Assembly: GCA_016705245.1 (NCBI GenBank)
Contig: JADIYM010000019.1
Coordinates: 1-64,000 of the forward strand
Length of the DNA: 64,000 nucleotides
Reading direction: 5' to 3'
DNA from: Blastocatellia bacterium
GTDB lineage: Bacteria; Acidobacteriota; Blastocatellia; UBA7656; JADIYM01
The stretch's first letter is position 1. Each line of letters begins with the position of its first letter. Under the pieces are notes generated by a model. That model worked only from the letters and a program-made list of their open reading frames with translations. It did not search any database and was not told where the DNA came from. This document shows positions 53,980 through 63,761 of this stretch, in pieces. The position numbers and the translations under genes were made by a program.

Positions 53980-56330
53980 CCCGACCGATCCGTTGTCTGA
54001 CCCGCGCGCTGGGAGCGTGCGCCTTCGCTGTGCTGCTCGCGTCTGCTGTCTCGGCGCAGGAAACCGACATCCGGAAATACGCACTGGACGTCCGGATCGA
54101 ATCGGCTGCCCACGCGGCAACCGTACGGACGACGATGACCGTCTGGAATCCTACCGATGCGCCGAAGCGCAATCTGCAATTCCGGATCAACGGCAAGTCG
54201 GAAATCCGCTCGGTCACCTTTGGCGGCCAGCCAGCGACATTCGAAGCTCGGGAAGATCGTCGGCTCACGGGGCTCAAGGCGGTGTCCGTCACGCTGCCGT
54301 CGGCCATTGCCGGACGGGCCACCGGCGACATCGTGGTCGAGTCGCGCCTCGCGCTGGCGGCTGCAACCGGCGACGCGCTCATAGGTCCGGGCGAGACGGT
54401 GCTCCTCCCGTCGAGCATCTGGTTTCCCATGGTCTCGACGCCCTTCATTCAATACGGAGTGAATACCGCTCCATTCTCGGTCACCGTGACGGGACCGGAC
54501 GGCGAGCGGGCGATCTCGGGGGGCACCGCGAACGGCCAGTCCTACATGCAGCCGCTCTACGGACTGCCTTTCGTCATCGCCAGCACCTTTGCTCCGCCCG
54601 TCGCCAGGACTGCAGGTCCTGTGGCGCTGGAGGTATGGATTCCAGACGGATCGTCGGCGGAGATGCGCGCGGGCGCTGACCGTCTGGCGGCCGACGCCGA
54701 GCGAATCATCGCCTTCTACTCTCGCGTCCTCGGACCTCCGCCAGCGTGTGTTTTCCGCATCGTTGCCAGCGATGGCGCCGCCGGCTTCTCGAGCTCGTCG
54801 GCGGTGGCGCTCGGTCGCCGTGTCTTTTCGCGGCCGCAAACCGACGCCGAGACTTTCGAGTTGCTGGCCGACTCGATAGCGCGAATCTGGACGGATGGCG
54901 CGGCGGCGTTGCGCGGTGCCACGCCCGGCTCGGCCGCCAACCGCCCGAACGGCGTGGCGGTCTTACGGGATGCACTTCCCCGCTACCTCGCGATCCTGGC
55001 TGCCGCAGACCGCTTCGGTCCAACCGCCGAAGCTCGCGCTTATGACCGGGCGCGCGTGGCCCTGCTGCGCCAGCGCGACGCTGCCCTGTCGGTGCAGCTG
55101 TCGCTCATAACCCCGATTGACGGGTCCTATCTCGGACTGATTTCAACGAAAGGTCCCATGGTCTTTCGGATCTTCGAGCGGGAGATCGGCCGAGAGAAGT
55201 TGCTCGCGGCGATCGCTTCCGCCATCGGTGCCGGTCGAACCTCCGGCTCTTTGACAGCCGACAATCTCAGAGCGGCCATGTCGACCGCGGCAGGTCGCGA
55301 CATGACTCCGCTATTCAAGACCTGGCTCGACACCGCAGTCCTCCCGGACCTCATTGTCGGCATCCCACAGCAATCGGGCGGTGCCTGGACCAGCGCGGTC
55401 CGAAATCTGGGCACTGGCGACGTTCTGGTCGATGTCGTTGCGACGACCGAATCCGGCAAGCAGCTGCGCGTCCAGGCAACCGTCCCTTCGAACGGTTTCA
55501 GCACGGCTCGTTTCGAGACGTCCGAGCGAATCACGGCCGTTGAGATCGACCCCGAGCGTGTCATTCCCCAGGCCGGCTACGCCAACGATGCTCGTCCACC
55601 GCGGGCGGCTGCCGAGGAACTCTTCGCCGACGGTGTGGCGCACGTCCGAAAGAAGGAGTTCGCGGCCGCCGAGCCGCTGCTGCGGCAGGCCATTGCCGCC
55701 GATCCCCTCCACGACGGCGCGAAGGCGTGGCTTTCGAGGGCGCTGCTCGGGCTTGGCCGACCAGCCGATGCCGAGAAGGTTGCAATGGATGCGGTCGGCA
55801 CCGAACCTGCGTCGCTCGAGGCGCTCTCGTGGTCGAACCTCGTGCTCGGTCAGGTTGCGATGGCGGCGAACCGTCCGAAGGACGCCGTGCCGTATTTTCA
55901 GAAGGCCATCGCGTTTGGAAACGAGTCGTCGGCGCTGAAGGCCTCTCGCGAAGCCCTCGCATCGGCGCGCCGCGCCTCCGGCGAAACGGCCGTTCTCGAC
56001 GAGTCCGTCGTGAAGTTCTTTGCCGAGTTTGACCGGACGGTCAGCGCCGGCGTCAATACGCAGAAAGCCGAGCAGCTCGTCGACTCGCACCTGCTGCCCG
56101 AGTTCGTACGCGGACTCGTGACCAGCATAGCCCGTGTCTGGGTGACCGAAGTGCTCGCCACCGACACGCTCGGTCGTGACGAAGCGCTTGCCGACGTGAG
56201 GTTCACGACGGGTCCGGCGGATAAGCGCCTCACGGCAACGGCTGTTGTCCGACTTCGCAGGGCCGCCACAGGATGGAAGATCGTCGACGTGCAGATTCTC
56301 GAAACCGGGGAACCTGCCGCAGAAGGGTGA
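53976..56330 (+). CDS. M1-peptidase-like (inactive) TPR exported protein
   Basis: 784 residues. ATG 53976 overlaps kdsA, so the signal peptide (ALGACAFAVLLASAVSAQE) begins right after. The beta-rich N-terminal domain (VRTTMTVWNPTDAPKRNLQF) and the middle look like gluzincin aminopeptidase (M1) folds, but the segment where HEXXH and the distal Glu should lie reads FELLADSIARIWTDGAA, with no His or Glu in place; hence I read it as catalytically dead. Residues about 545-680 hold at least two TPR repeats (YFQKAIAFGNESSALKASR) and the end is a small NTF2-like domain (ADVRFTTGPADKRLTATAVV). Function unknown, exported. Confidence 0.72.
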   Translation: MTRPIRCLTRALGACAFAVLLASAVSAQETDIRKYALDVRIESAAHAATVRTTMTVWNPTDAPKRNLQFRINGKSEIRSVTFGGQPATFEAREDRRLTGLKAVSVTLPSAIAGRATGDIVVESRLALAAATGDALIGPGETVLLPSSIWFPMVSTPFIQYGVNTAPFSVTVTGPDGERAISGGTANGQSYMQPLYGLPFVIASTFAPPVARTAGPVALEVWIPDGSSAEMRAGADRLAADAERIIAFYSRVLGPPPACVFRIVASDGAAGFSSSSAVALGRRVFSRPQTDAETFELLADSIARIWTDGAAALRGATPGSAANRPNGVAVLRDALPRYLAILAAADRFGPTAEARAYDRARVALLRQRDAALSVQLSLITPIDGSYLGLISTKGPMVFRIFEREIGREKLLAAIASAIGAGRTSGSLTADNLRAAMSTAAGRDMTPLFKTWLDTAVLPDLIVGIPQQSGGAWTSAVRNLGTGDVLVDVVATTESGKQLRVQATVPSNGFSTARFETSERITAVEIDPERVIPQAGYANDARPPRAAAEELFADGVAHVRKKEFAAAEPLLRQAIAADPLHDGAKAWLSRALLGLGRPADAEKVAMDAVGTEPASLEALSWSNLVLGQVAMAANRPKDAVPYFQKAIAFGNESSALKASREALASARRASGETAVLDESVVKFFAEFDRTVSAGVNTQKAEQLVDSHLLPEFVRGLVTSIARVWVTEVLATDTLGRDEALADVRFTTGPADKRLTATAVVRLRRAATGWKIVDVQILETGEPAAEG

Positions 56331-56339
56331 CCCCGGCCC

Positions 56340-57512
56340 ATGGGTCGAAACGCGTTCACGATTGGCTTCTTCGGTCTCGTTCTGGCGATCATCATCGGCC
56401 TGAACCTGCTCCTCGTGTCGCAGCCGGTATCCGAGGAAAACGAAGCAGACGGAAGCCGATCCTCCTACAAGGCCTCGCCGTTCGGAACGCTCGCCTTTCA
56501 CGAGTTGCTCGTCGCGAAGGGCCATCGCGTCAGCCGGTTCGAACGTCCTTACACCGAGTTGGCCGACTCATCGATCAATACGCTCGTCATCGTTGCGCCG
56601 AACGCAGCGGTCGGAATGTCGGAACAGGAGATCACGGCGCTCGGCGACTGGATCGCGGACGGCGGTCGCGCAATCGTCATCGACCGGTTCGTGAACTTCT
56701 CGGTCGACGGCATGACCATTGAAACCGGAACGCAGGTCTCCGGAACGCCGCGTCCGGTGTCCGTGTCTCCGCTGACGACCGGAGTTCAGTCGCTGAAGAT
56801 CACCGAATACGCCACCACCGTAGAAGACCTCGAGCAGACGGCCGTCGTTCACGTAGCGGCGAACGACCGCGCCATGCTCATCGACCGGCCTTACGGCGCC
56901 GGTCACATCATCGTCCTCACGGAAACGTACGTAGTTCAGAACAACGGCATTCGTGAAGCCGACAACCTCGCGCTCGCACTGAATCTGCTCGGCTCAACGG
57001 AAACGGCGGGCGCCATCGCGTTCGACGAATACCATCACGGCTTCGGCAGCATAGGTGGCAGCGGCGGAGGCGGGCTCCGCGGCTACATCGCCGGGACGCC
57101 GGTACCGTGGATCATTCTCCAGCTCGCCCTGCTCGGCCTCGTCATGGCATTGACCTTTGGCAGCCGCTTTGCAAGGCCGGTGCCGCTCAAGCGCGAGCGA
57201 AGGACGAGTGCCCTCGAGTTCGTTTCGTCAATGGCGAACATCCAGCGCCTCGCCAAGGCGTCGGATCTCGCGATCGAGAACATCTACGGACATTTCCGAA
57301 GGCGACTTTGTCGCTATGCCGGACTGCCGTCCAACACGATGACCGATTCGCTGGCAACGGTCGCCGCCGAGCGCGCTCAGATCGACCGCAGCGAGCTTCT
57401 CTCGGTCATGCGCCGCTGCGAAAATGCCCTCGCCATCAGGCCTCCGGAACCAGGGGACCTCGTCGACCTTATCTCGGACCTCCGCCGCGTCGAAGCCAAG
57501 CTCAAGCTGTAG
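56340..57512 (+). CDS. DUF4350 membrane-anchored protein
   Basis: 390 residues, one N-terminal membrane helix (TIGFFGLVLAIIIGLNLLLVS) and a second near residue 270. Domain order: periplasmic DUF4350 core (SPFGTLAFHELLVAKGHRVSRFE, IVAPNAAVGMSEQEI), then helix, then a cytoplasmic helical region. DUF4350 proteins usually sit beside MoxR ATPases and DUF58 proteins, but neither is present here. Follows the previous gene by 9 nt. Confidence 0.82.
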   Translation: MGRNAFTIGFFGLVLAIIIGLNLLLVSQPVSEENEADGSRSSYKASPFGTLAFHELLVAKGHRVSRFERPYTELADSSINTLVIVAPNAAVGMSEQEITALGDWIADGGRAIVIDRFVNFSVDGMTIETGTQVSGTPRPVSVSPLTTGVQSLKITEYATTVEDLEQTAVVHVAANDRAMLIDRPYGAGHIIVLTETYVVQNNGIREADNLALALNLLGSTETAGAIAFDEYHHGFGSIGGSGGGGLRGYIAGTPVPWIILQLALLGLVMALTFGSRFARPVPLKRERRTSALEFVSSMANIQRLAKASDLAIENIYGHFRRRLCRYAGLPSNTMTDSLATVAAERAQIDRSELLSVMRRCENALAIRPPEPGDLVDLISDLRRVEAKLKL

Positions 57513-57580
57513 ACCGGCGCTCGATTGGAGCGCTTCCTTTCCGGATCATGCCGTACGCCTTCCCCCGTCTCGCCGCTCGA

Positions 57581-60500
57581 CTACGGCAGCGGAGCCCCAT
57601 CGATCAGATCGAGAACCGCATCGAGTCGATACGACCTCAGTGCGCCGAACAGCTCGTCGGCGAGCTCCGGGTCAATCTCGCGAATCTGCGGCACGGCACG
57701 CTTCGCGCGTTCGACGTCGCCTCGACCGAGCGCATCCGCCAGCTCCTCGAGTACCGGGCGAGGCAGCCTGGCGAAGCGCTCGCGCGACAGCGCTGAAGCA
57801 TCGAGCGGTTCGGAAGTGAATCCGTCCTCCGGCTCGTAGTCGAATCGCAATCCGAGATGCTCCGCCAACGCGTCAACTATCGCGTCCGTCCGGAACGGCT
57901 TGGTCAGAAACGTGTCGCATCCCGAGTCGAGGATCTCCTGACGGTCCGTCATGTACGCGCTCGCCGTCAGGGCTGCGACAAAAGTCCGATGTGATCCAGC
58001 CGACTCCGCCTCGAGCGCTCGGATTGAGCGTGCGACCTCACGACCCGACATTTTCGGCATCCGGATGTCGAGAAAAAGCACGTGCGGCTGGAATCGCTTC
58101 CACTCCTCGACCGTCTCGAGTCCGTCGCCAGCCTCCCGGACCTTGAATCCCATTGGATCGAGCAACTGCACGAGCAGGAGTCGGTTCTCGCGCGTGTCGT
58201 CCGCCACCAGTACGCGAACGACGCCCTGGCCCGGCGAAAGTCCCAGTACCCTCGCCCGATGGCGCTGGACTTCGTTGGCGTCTCCCATCGGCAGTGGAAC
58301 CGTCACCGTCAGCGTCGTGCCGGCGCCGAGCTCACTTCGAACGGACACATCGCCACCCATCAAATTCGCAAACTCTCGACTGATGGCCAGTCCAAGTCCG
58401 GTTCCCTCTCCGGAACGAACGCCGCTGTCGGTCTGGACAAAAGGCTCGAAGAGTTTCGGAATCTCGCCCTCGGCGATCCCGCAACCCGTGTCCTCGACCT
58501 CAAACGTCGCGACACCGCTTCGCCACGAAGCGCGCACGTGCACCGTACCCGTTTCGGTGAACTTCACTGCATTGCCGAGCAGGTTGATAAGAATCTGACG
58601 AAGCTTGACCTCGTCGCCACGAACGGCCTTCGGGACCGAGTCGTCTGCTTCGACTGAGAGATTGAGTCCCTTGCCTTCGACCCGCATTCGCATCATCTGG
58701 TCGAGGCTTCGCAGCATTTCCCGCAGGTCGAACGCCGTCGCGTTGAGCACCAGCTTGCCGGCCTCGATCTTCGACAGAGACAAGACGTCGTTGATGAGCG
58801 AGAGAAGGTGCTCACCGCTTCGCTGAATGATCGATAGCCGCGTGCGATCCACGTCCGTGCGAGCCGGCTCACGTTCCATCAGTTCGGCGAATCCGAGCAC
58901 GGCATTCAACGGAGTCCGCAGCTCGTGCGACATGTTCGACAGGAACGTGCTCTTTGCGCGGCTTGCCTCGAGGGCGAGTTTCTCGGATTCGAGGGCCCGC
59001 TGCTCCGAGATCCTCAGCTGCTCGACGGTCCGTCCGAGCTCCGTAGTTCGCTCAACCACCGCGGCCTCGAGCTCGCGCGTTCGCGTTTCGAGGCGGCGAA
59101 GTCTGAGCTGCACCGTCAGGTAAAGCAGGCCACCAAAGAGGCCGAGCCAGAGAAGTATCGCCCACCAGGTTCGCCACCATGGCGTCGGCAGCACGAATCG
59201 AAACACCGCGCCCGTCTCGCTCCACACCCCGTCGTTGTTCGATGCCGAGACGTGAAACGTGTATTCGCCGGGCGACAGGCTGTTGTAGAAGGCGACGCGT
59301 CGCGTTCCGGCGTCGACCCAGTCGCGATCGTATCCCTCCAGCCGGTAGCGGAAGAGGACCCGGTCCGGTTCCACGAAGCTCAGGCCGTCGTAGCGGATCT
59401 CGAACTTGGAGCTCTCGGATGACAGCGTCGCGACGTTTCCGGGCTCGATCGTCTTGCCGTCAACGACGACACGGTCGATTGCGACTAAGGGAGCAATCGC
59501 ATTCATCCGCAGGTCGCCCGGATCGATGAAAGCCAGACCGCCGACCGTCGGAATCACGATCTGCCCATTGGCTCGGCGCCAGCCGGCAGGTTGCGACGCC
59601 CCGTTGCACTGGTTGCTTCCCATGCCGTCGACACGTCCGTAAGCCTCGCTCGAGACCGATTCCAGAACTCCGTCGGCGACAGCCACGAGCTCCGCGCGAG
59701 CGACACGAAAAACGCCCTTGTTGCTGCTCAACCAGAACTGGCCGCGATCGTCCTCGAGGATCTGAAAGATCCGATTGTCGAACAGTCCCTGATCGACGGT
59801 CAGCTTCGCGATCGCGCCGTCGCGCATCCGATTGAGTCCGCCGCCCGTGCCGATCCACATGTCTCCGGCCGAATCCTCGTACATCGCGAAGACCGAGTCG
59901 TTCGCGAGACCATCCGCCGTCGTGACCGTAGTGATTCTCGACTCGGACGACCTCCGGGGATCGAAGACGCTGAGTCCGCCGCCGCCCGTTCCAATCCAGA
60001 TGGCGCCGGACCGATCCCGTTTAAGAGCCCGCACGTCGTTTCGCGCGAGCCCGTCCTTCGACGAGAGATTCCGGATCGAACCATCCCGGCCAAGGATATC
60101 GACGCCGCCGCCCACCGTGCCGATCCAGATGTTGCCGTCGGCATCGTCGCAGATGGCATACACGACGTTGTTCGAGAGCCCGGACCCGGTGTTCCACGTC
60201 TTGAGCTGACCGTTCTTAAGCCGGGAAATCCCACCGCCGTTCATACCGATCCAGATCGCGCCGTCGCGGTCTTCGAAGAGTGACCGGACGAACACGTCGG
60301 GAAGGCCCTCCTTCGCCGCGAAAACGGTCACCGTGTCGCCAGAGAGACGGTTGACGCCGCCGCCATCGGTGCCGATCCAGACGTCTCCCCGCGAGTCTTC
60401 GAGCACGACGCGGATGTTGTTCTGAGACAACCCGTTGAGCGTCGTGAAGTTGACGATCTTCTCGTCCTTGAGCTGCGTCACGCCGCCGTTCGTTCCCACC

Positions 60501-61477
60501 CAGAGGCTTCCCTCGTGATCAAGCGTTAGGGACCGAACCGCGTCGTGGCTCATTCCCTGCCTTGCTGCGAGGTTCGTGAACTTGCCGTCCCGGAAGCGGC
60601 TGATCCCGGCACTCAGGGTACCAATCCAGATCGAACCACGTTTGTCGGGAAGGACCGACGAGATTAAGTCGCTCGCAAGTCCGTTGCGGGCAGCGGTGAA
60701 GACTTCAAGTTGACCTTCGTGAACCCGGACAACCCCGCTGCCGTTTGTCCCGATCCAGATCGATCCGTCGGGCGCTTCGGCGATCGCCGCCACCAGCGTG
60801 TTTCCGGGACCTTCTGGAAGTGCAAACGGAACGAAGCGCCCGTTCTCGCGGACGCAGACGCCCCCGCCTTCGGTTCCGATCCAGAGTCGGCCGGCGGAGT
60901 CTTCGCACAGGGATCGAACCGCGTTGCCGACAAGTCCGTCGGCCGTCGTGAATGACTCGAACGAAGTGCCATTCCAGCGGGCGAGCCCCGCATTCGTTCC
61001 GATCCAGAGCGACCCGTCATCAGCCGCCAGCAGCGCAAACACGAAATTGTCAGGCAATCCGTCCGCTGTGGTGAAGGTGGTGAACGTTCCACCCGCGTAC
61101 CGCGTGAGGCCGCCGCTGAGCGTTCCAATCCAGAGCACCCCGTCGCGGTCCTCGACTAGCGACCGGATGGAGCTGCTTTTGAGTTGCGGCACCGATTTCG
61201 AATCAAAGATCGTGAAGCCCACGCCGTTGAATCGCACGACGCCTTCGTACGTGGCCATCCACAGATAGCCGTCGCGCGTCTGGAGGATCGCGCTCACCGT
61301 GCTTTGCGGCAGTTCGTCCTGCCAGACTGCCCGCCCGAAGTAGGAAAGCGGTCGCCCCGGATCGAGCGCAGGCACAACCAACGAGCCGGCGGCGACCAGG
61401 ACTATGGCAACGACACCTAGCGCCCTGGCAAGCGCTGACAGGTAGGCATTGTGACGGTTCCGGACGGAGGGGCGCAT
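57581..61477 (-). CDS. Hybrid sensor histidine kinase with two Reg_prop beta-propellers
   Basis: 1298 residues. Signal-anchor start (MRPSVRNRHNAYLSALARALG), then about 13 Reg_prop repeats (WIGT-x-G-G pattern, residues 50-640), enough for two seven-bladed propellers, a Y_Y_Y domain (about 700-785), one membrane helix (WWAILLWLGLFGGLLYLTVQ), a coiled coil, HisKA with His851 (SNMSHELRTPLNAVLGF), HATPase (NLLGNAVKFT, DTGCGIAEG, GTGLGLAI), a receiver domain with Asp1137 (FLDIRMPKMSG) and Lys in FLTKPF, and a C-terminal helical domain. All catalytic residues are present. One-component membrane sensor probably of extracellular glycans or peptides; no dedicated output regulator is adjacent. Confidence 0.93.
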   Translation of the reverse strand: MRPSVRNRHNAYLSALARALGVVAIVLVAAGSLVVPALDPGRPLSYFGRAVWQDELPQSTVSAILQTRDGYLWMATYEGVVRFNGVGFTIFDSKSVPQLKSSSIRSLVEDRDGVLWIGTLSGGLTRYAGGTFTTFTTADGLPDNFVFALLAADDGSLWIGTNAGLARWNGTSFESFTTADGLVGNAVRSLCEDSAGRLWIGTEGGGVCVRENGRFVPFALPEGPGNTLVAAIAEAPDGSIWIGTNGSGVVRVHEGQLEVFTAARNGLASDLISSVLPDKRGSIWIGTLSAGISRFRDGKFTNLAARQGMSHDAVRSLTLDHEGSLWVGTNGGVTQLKDEKIVNFTTLNGLSQNNIRVVLEDSRGDVWIGTDGGGVNRLSGDTVTVFAAKEGLPDVFVRSLFEDRDGAIWIGMNGGGISRLKNGQLKTWNTGSGLSNNVVYAICDDADGNIWIGTVGGGVDILGRDGSIRNLSSKDGLARNDVRALKRDRSGAIWIGTGGGGLSVFDPRRSSESRITTVTTADGLANDSVFAMYEDSAGDMWIGTGGGLNRMRDGAIAKLTVDQGLFDNRIFQILEDDRGQFWLSSNKGVFRVARAELVAVADGVLESVSSEAYGRVDGMGSNQCNGASQPAGWRRANGQIVIPTVGGLAFIDPGDLRMNAIAPLVAIDRVVVDGKTIEPGNVATLSSESSKFEIRYDGLSFVEPDRVLFRYRLEGYDRDWVDAGTRRVAFYNSLSPGEYTFHVSASNNDGVWSETGAVFRFVLPTPWWRTWWAILLWLGLFGGLLYLTVQLRLRRLETRTRELEAAVVERTTELGRTVEQLRISEQRALESEKLALEASRAKSTFLSNMSHELRTPLNAVLGFAELMEREPARTDVDRTRLSIIQRSGEHLLSLINDVLSLSKIEAGKLVLNATAFDLREMLRSLDQMMRMRVEGKGLNLSVEADDSVPKAVRGDEVKLRQILINLLGNAVKFTETGTVHVRASWRSGVATFEVEDTGCGIAEGEIPKLFEPFVQTDSGVRSGEGTGLGLAISREFANLMGGDVSVRSELGAGTTLTVTVPLPMGDANEVQRHRARVLGLSPGQGVVRVLVADDTRENRLLLVQLLDPMGFKVREAGDGLETVEEWKRFQPHVLFLDIRMPKMSGREVARSIRALEAESAGSHRTFVAALTASAYMTDRQEILDSGCDTFLTKPFRTDAIVDALAEHLGLRFDYEPEDGFTSEPLDASALSRERFARLPRPVLEELADALGRGDVERAKRAVPQIREIDPELADELFGALRSYRLDAVLDLIDGAPLP

Positions 61478-61563
61478 ATGGACGCGCTGAGGCTACCACG
61501 GACCACGAAAAATTCACGATTTGCCTGCGGTCGGCGCCCTTTCCGGGGCGCCATGGGCCCAAC

Positions 61564-61593
61564 TTGACACTCCAAAAGAGCGGATGGTACGGT
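61564..61593 (+). promoter_or_regulatory. Candidate promoter of the hrcA operon
   Basis: TTGACA (61564-61569), 18-bp spacer, TACGGT (61588-61593). No CIRCE-like inverted repeat was found between the divergent sensor-kinase gene and hrcA. Confidence 0.35.
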
Positions 61594-61643
61594 AAGCGTT
61601 CTGAATAGACCGTAAATCCTTGAGCCGGTTGGCGATTGCCTCT

Positions 61644-62723
61644 ATGCGGAGAGCGAGAGACTTCACTTTCGACGACCGAAGCCGTGAGATCCTGACAACG
61701 GCGATACGTCTGTTCGTTGCCACGGGAGAGCCGGTCGGTTCACGTGCACTGTCGCGACTATCGCGAGAGGGCCTCTCGGCAGCGACGATCAGGAACATCG
61801 TCGCGGACCTGGAAGAGGCCGGGTATCTCTATCAGCCACACACGTCCGCCGGTCGTATTCCAACCGACAAGGGATATCGGTTTTACGTCGACAACCTCAT
61901 CGGCCAGCTCAAGATCTCGAAGCACGACGAGGCGCGGATTCAGCGGGGACTTATTGACGAAGAGACGATGCTGCGACCCGAGTCGCTCATGGAGCGCACG
62001 TCACAGATGCTCTCGCAGGTCTCCGACAACGTCGGCGTCGTCGTCTCGCTTTCTCGACAGCAGGACTCGATCGAGCAGGTCGAATTCATCAAGCTCAACG
62101 ACGGTCGCGTCCTGGCGGTGACTGTGCTCCGAGGCGGAGAGCTGCAGAACCGGATCTTCCGTCTCGACGAAGACATCTCGCAGACCGAGCTGGACCGCAC
62201 GGCCCGCTACATGACCGAGAACTACCGAGGTCAGACGTTGACGGATATCCGTGAACATCTGCTGGCGCAGATGTCGGAAGAGCACGCGTTGTATGACCGT
62301 CTGCTTCAGACGGCCATTCTCGTGTGCGAGCGCGGTCTCGTCGACGACGGAGTGGCCGATGTCTACGTTGACGGCGCCTCGACGATCATCGAGAAGCCCG
62401 ATTTCGCCGACACCGAGCGCATGCGTTCCCTGTTCCGGATGTTCGAGGAAAAGAGCCGGCTCGTGAAGCTCCTCGATCAATGCCTGACGGCTCCACTGCA
62501 CGGTGGCGTCCACATTCAGATCGGCGCCGAGACACGGACTCCGTGGCTGCGGGACTGCGCAATCATCGCGTCACCATTGCACGTTGGAGACCGTGTGATC
62601 GGCGGCATCGGTGTTGTCGGACCGTCCCGGATGGAGTACGCTCGGGTGATCGGAATAGTCGATTACGTCGCAAAGCTCTTCGAGCGAACCCTGCTCGACA
62701 GCCGCAACATCGCCGTGCGGTAG
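61644..62723 (+). CDS. hrcA: Heat-inducible transcription repressor HrcA
   Basis: 359 residues from ATG 61644; TTG 61620 is an alternative. Winged helix (VGSRALSRLSREGLSAATIRNIVADLEEAGYLYQPHTSAGRIPTDKGYRFYV, given here by its ends) with the diagnostic SAGRIPTDKGYRFYVD, then the GAF-like dimerisation domain (VGVVVSLSRQQDSIEQVEF, ending SRMEYARVIGIVDYVAKLFE). Represses heat-shock operons until GroEL-linked release. First gene of hrcA-grpE-dnaK. Confidence 0.95.
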   Translation: MRRARDFTFDDRSREILTTAIRLFVATGEPVGSRALSRLSREGLSAATIRNIVADLEEAGYLYQPHTSAGRIPTDKGYRFYVDNLIGQLKISKHDEARIQRGLIDEETMLRPESLMERTSQMLSQVSDNVGVVVSLSRQQDSIEQVEFIKLNDGRVLAVTVLRGGELQNRIFRLDEDISQTELDRTARYMTENYRGQTLTDIREHLLAQMSEEHALYDRLLQTAILVCERGLVDDGVADVYVDGASTIIEKPDFADTERMRSLFRMFEEKSRLVKLLDQCLTAPLHGGVHIQIGAETRTPWLRDCAIIASPLHVGDRVIGGIGVVGPSRMEYARVIGIVDYVAKLFERTLLDSRNIAVR

Positions 62724-62807
62724 TGTCATGCCCCCGCCGCCGGAGCGATGGTCGGAAAGATACCCTTGACGGTACGACCCTGAAGTTCAAGGACACACAG
62801 ACACGAA

Positions 62808-63731
62808 ATGTCCGATCAGTTCAAACACTCGCCCATCAACATACCGATCGCATCAGGAGATGACGACGTTGCGACCGATTCGGCGGACGTCATCGAGATC
62901 GACGGTGACGACCTCGTGTACGACCCGGATGACTTGATCGTTGACGATGAGGCCGACATCGAAGTCGAGGTCGCGCCGGAGTCCGAGTCCGACGATCCGG
63001 TTTCGCGAAGGCCGACAGTCACCGAGTCCATCGATCCGTACATCCCACCCCCGGCCAGCGCCGAGGCGGAGGCCGTTCAGGCAGACAGCGCTTACGACAA
63101 CGCTATCGATGCGACCGAGGTCGACTCAGATGACGGCGTTCTAGCGGCCGCTGCCATCGCCGACGACGGCGCGATCGAGGCCGATGTCGACGATGCGCCT
63201 GGCGTGACGGCTGGCGGCGAGACGACGACTGTCTCGAAGCAGGCGGTCATCGACCTCATGCAGGAGCTCCGACAGAAGTCTGAATCCATTTCGCGTCTGT
63301 CGGAAGAGCGAACGGATCTCTACGACAAGCTGCTTCGGAAGCAGGCCGAGTTCGAGAACTTCCGAAAGCGCGGTGAGCGCGAGATGCAGGAGGCTTACGT
63401 CCGCGCACGCGCCGACCTGCTCTCGGACCTGCTGCCTGTACTCGACAATTTCGACCTGGCCGTTCAGCACGCCGACACATCGAATCCGGACGCAGTGCGC
63501 GAAGGCGTTCACCTGATTCACAAACAGCTTTTCGATTCGCTGTTCCGACTCGGGCTCGAACCGATCGAGGCCGACGGACAGCCGTTCGACCCGGAACTGC
63601 ATGAAGCGGTCGCCACCGAGCCGACCGATGAAGCGCCAGACCACACGGTCCTCATCGTGTTGCAGCGCGGATACAGGCTCGGAGACCGGTTATTGAGGCC
63701 GGCGCGTGTCAAAGTTGCGGTGACGCCGTAA
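62808..63731 (+). CDS. grpE: Nucleotide exchange factor GrpE with a long acidic N-terminal extension
   Basis: 307 residues. Residues about 145-305 are the GrpE core (QAEFENFRKRGEREMQEAY, LLPVLDNFDLAVQHA, GVHLIHKQLFDSLFRLGLEPI, VLQRGYRLGDRLLRPARV) that opens DnaK for ADP release. Residues 1-140 are an Asp/Glu-rich disordered extension (DVIEIDGDDLVYDPDDLI, PESESDDPV), much longer than in most GrpE. Lies 84 nt after hrcA and 30 nt before dnaK. Confidence 0.95.
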   Translation: MSDQFKHSPINIPIASGDDDVATDSADVIEIDGDDLVYDPDDLIVDDEADIEVEVAPESESDDPVSRRPTVTESIDPYIPPPASAEAEAVQADSAYDNAIDATEVDSDDGVLAAAAIADDGAIEADVDDAPGVTAGGETTTVSKQAVIDLMQELRQKSESISRLSEERTDLYDKLLRKQAEFENFRKRGEREMQEAYVRARADLLSDLLPVLDNFDLAVQHADTSNPDAVREGVHLIHKQLFDSLFRLGLEPIEADGQPFDPELHEAVATEPTDEAPDHTVLIVLQRGYRLGDRLLRPARVKVAVTP

Positions 63732-63761
63732 GCTCGGCCCACCCTGGAGGATGAGAACTGC

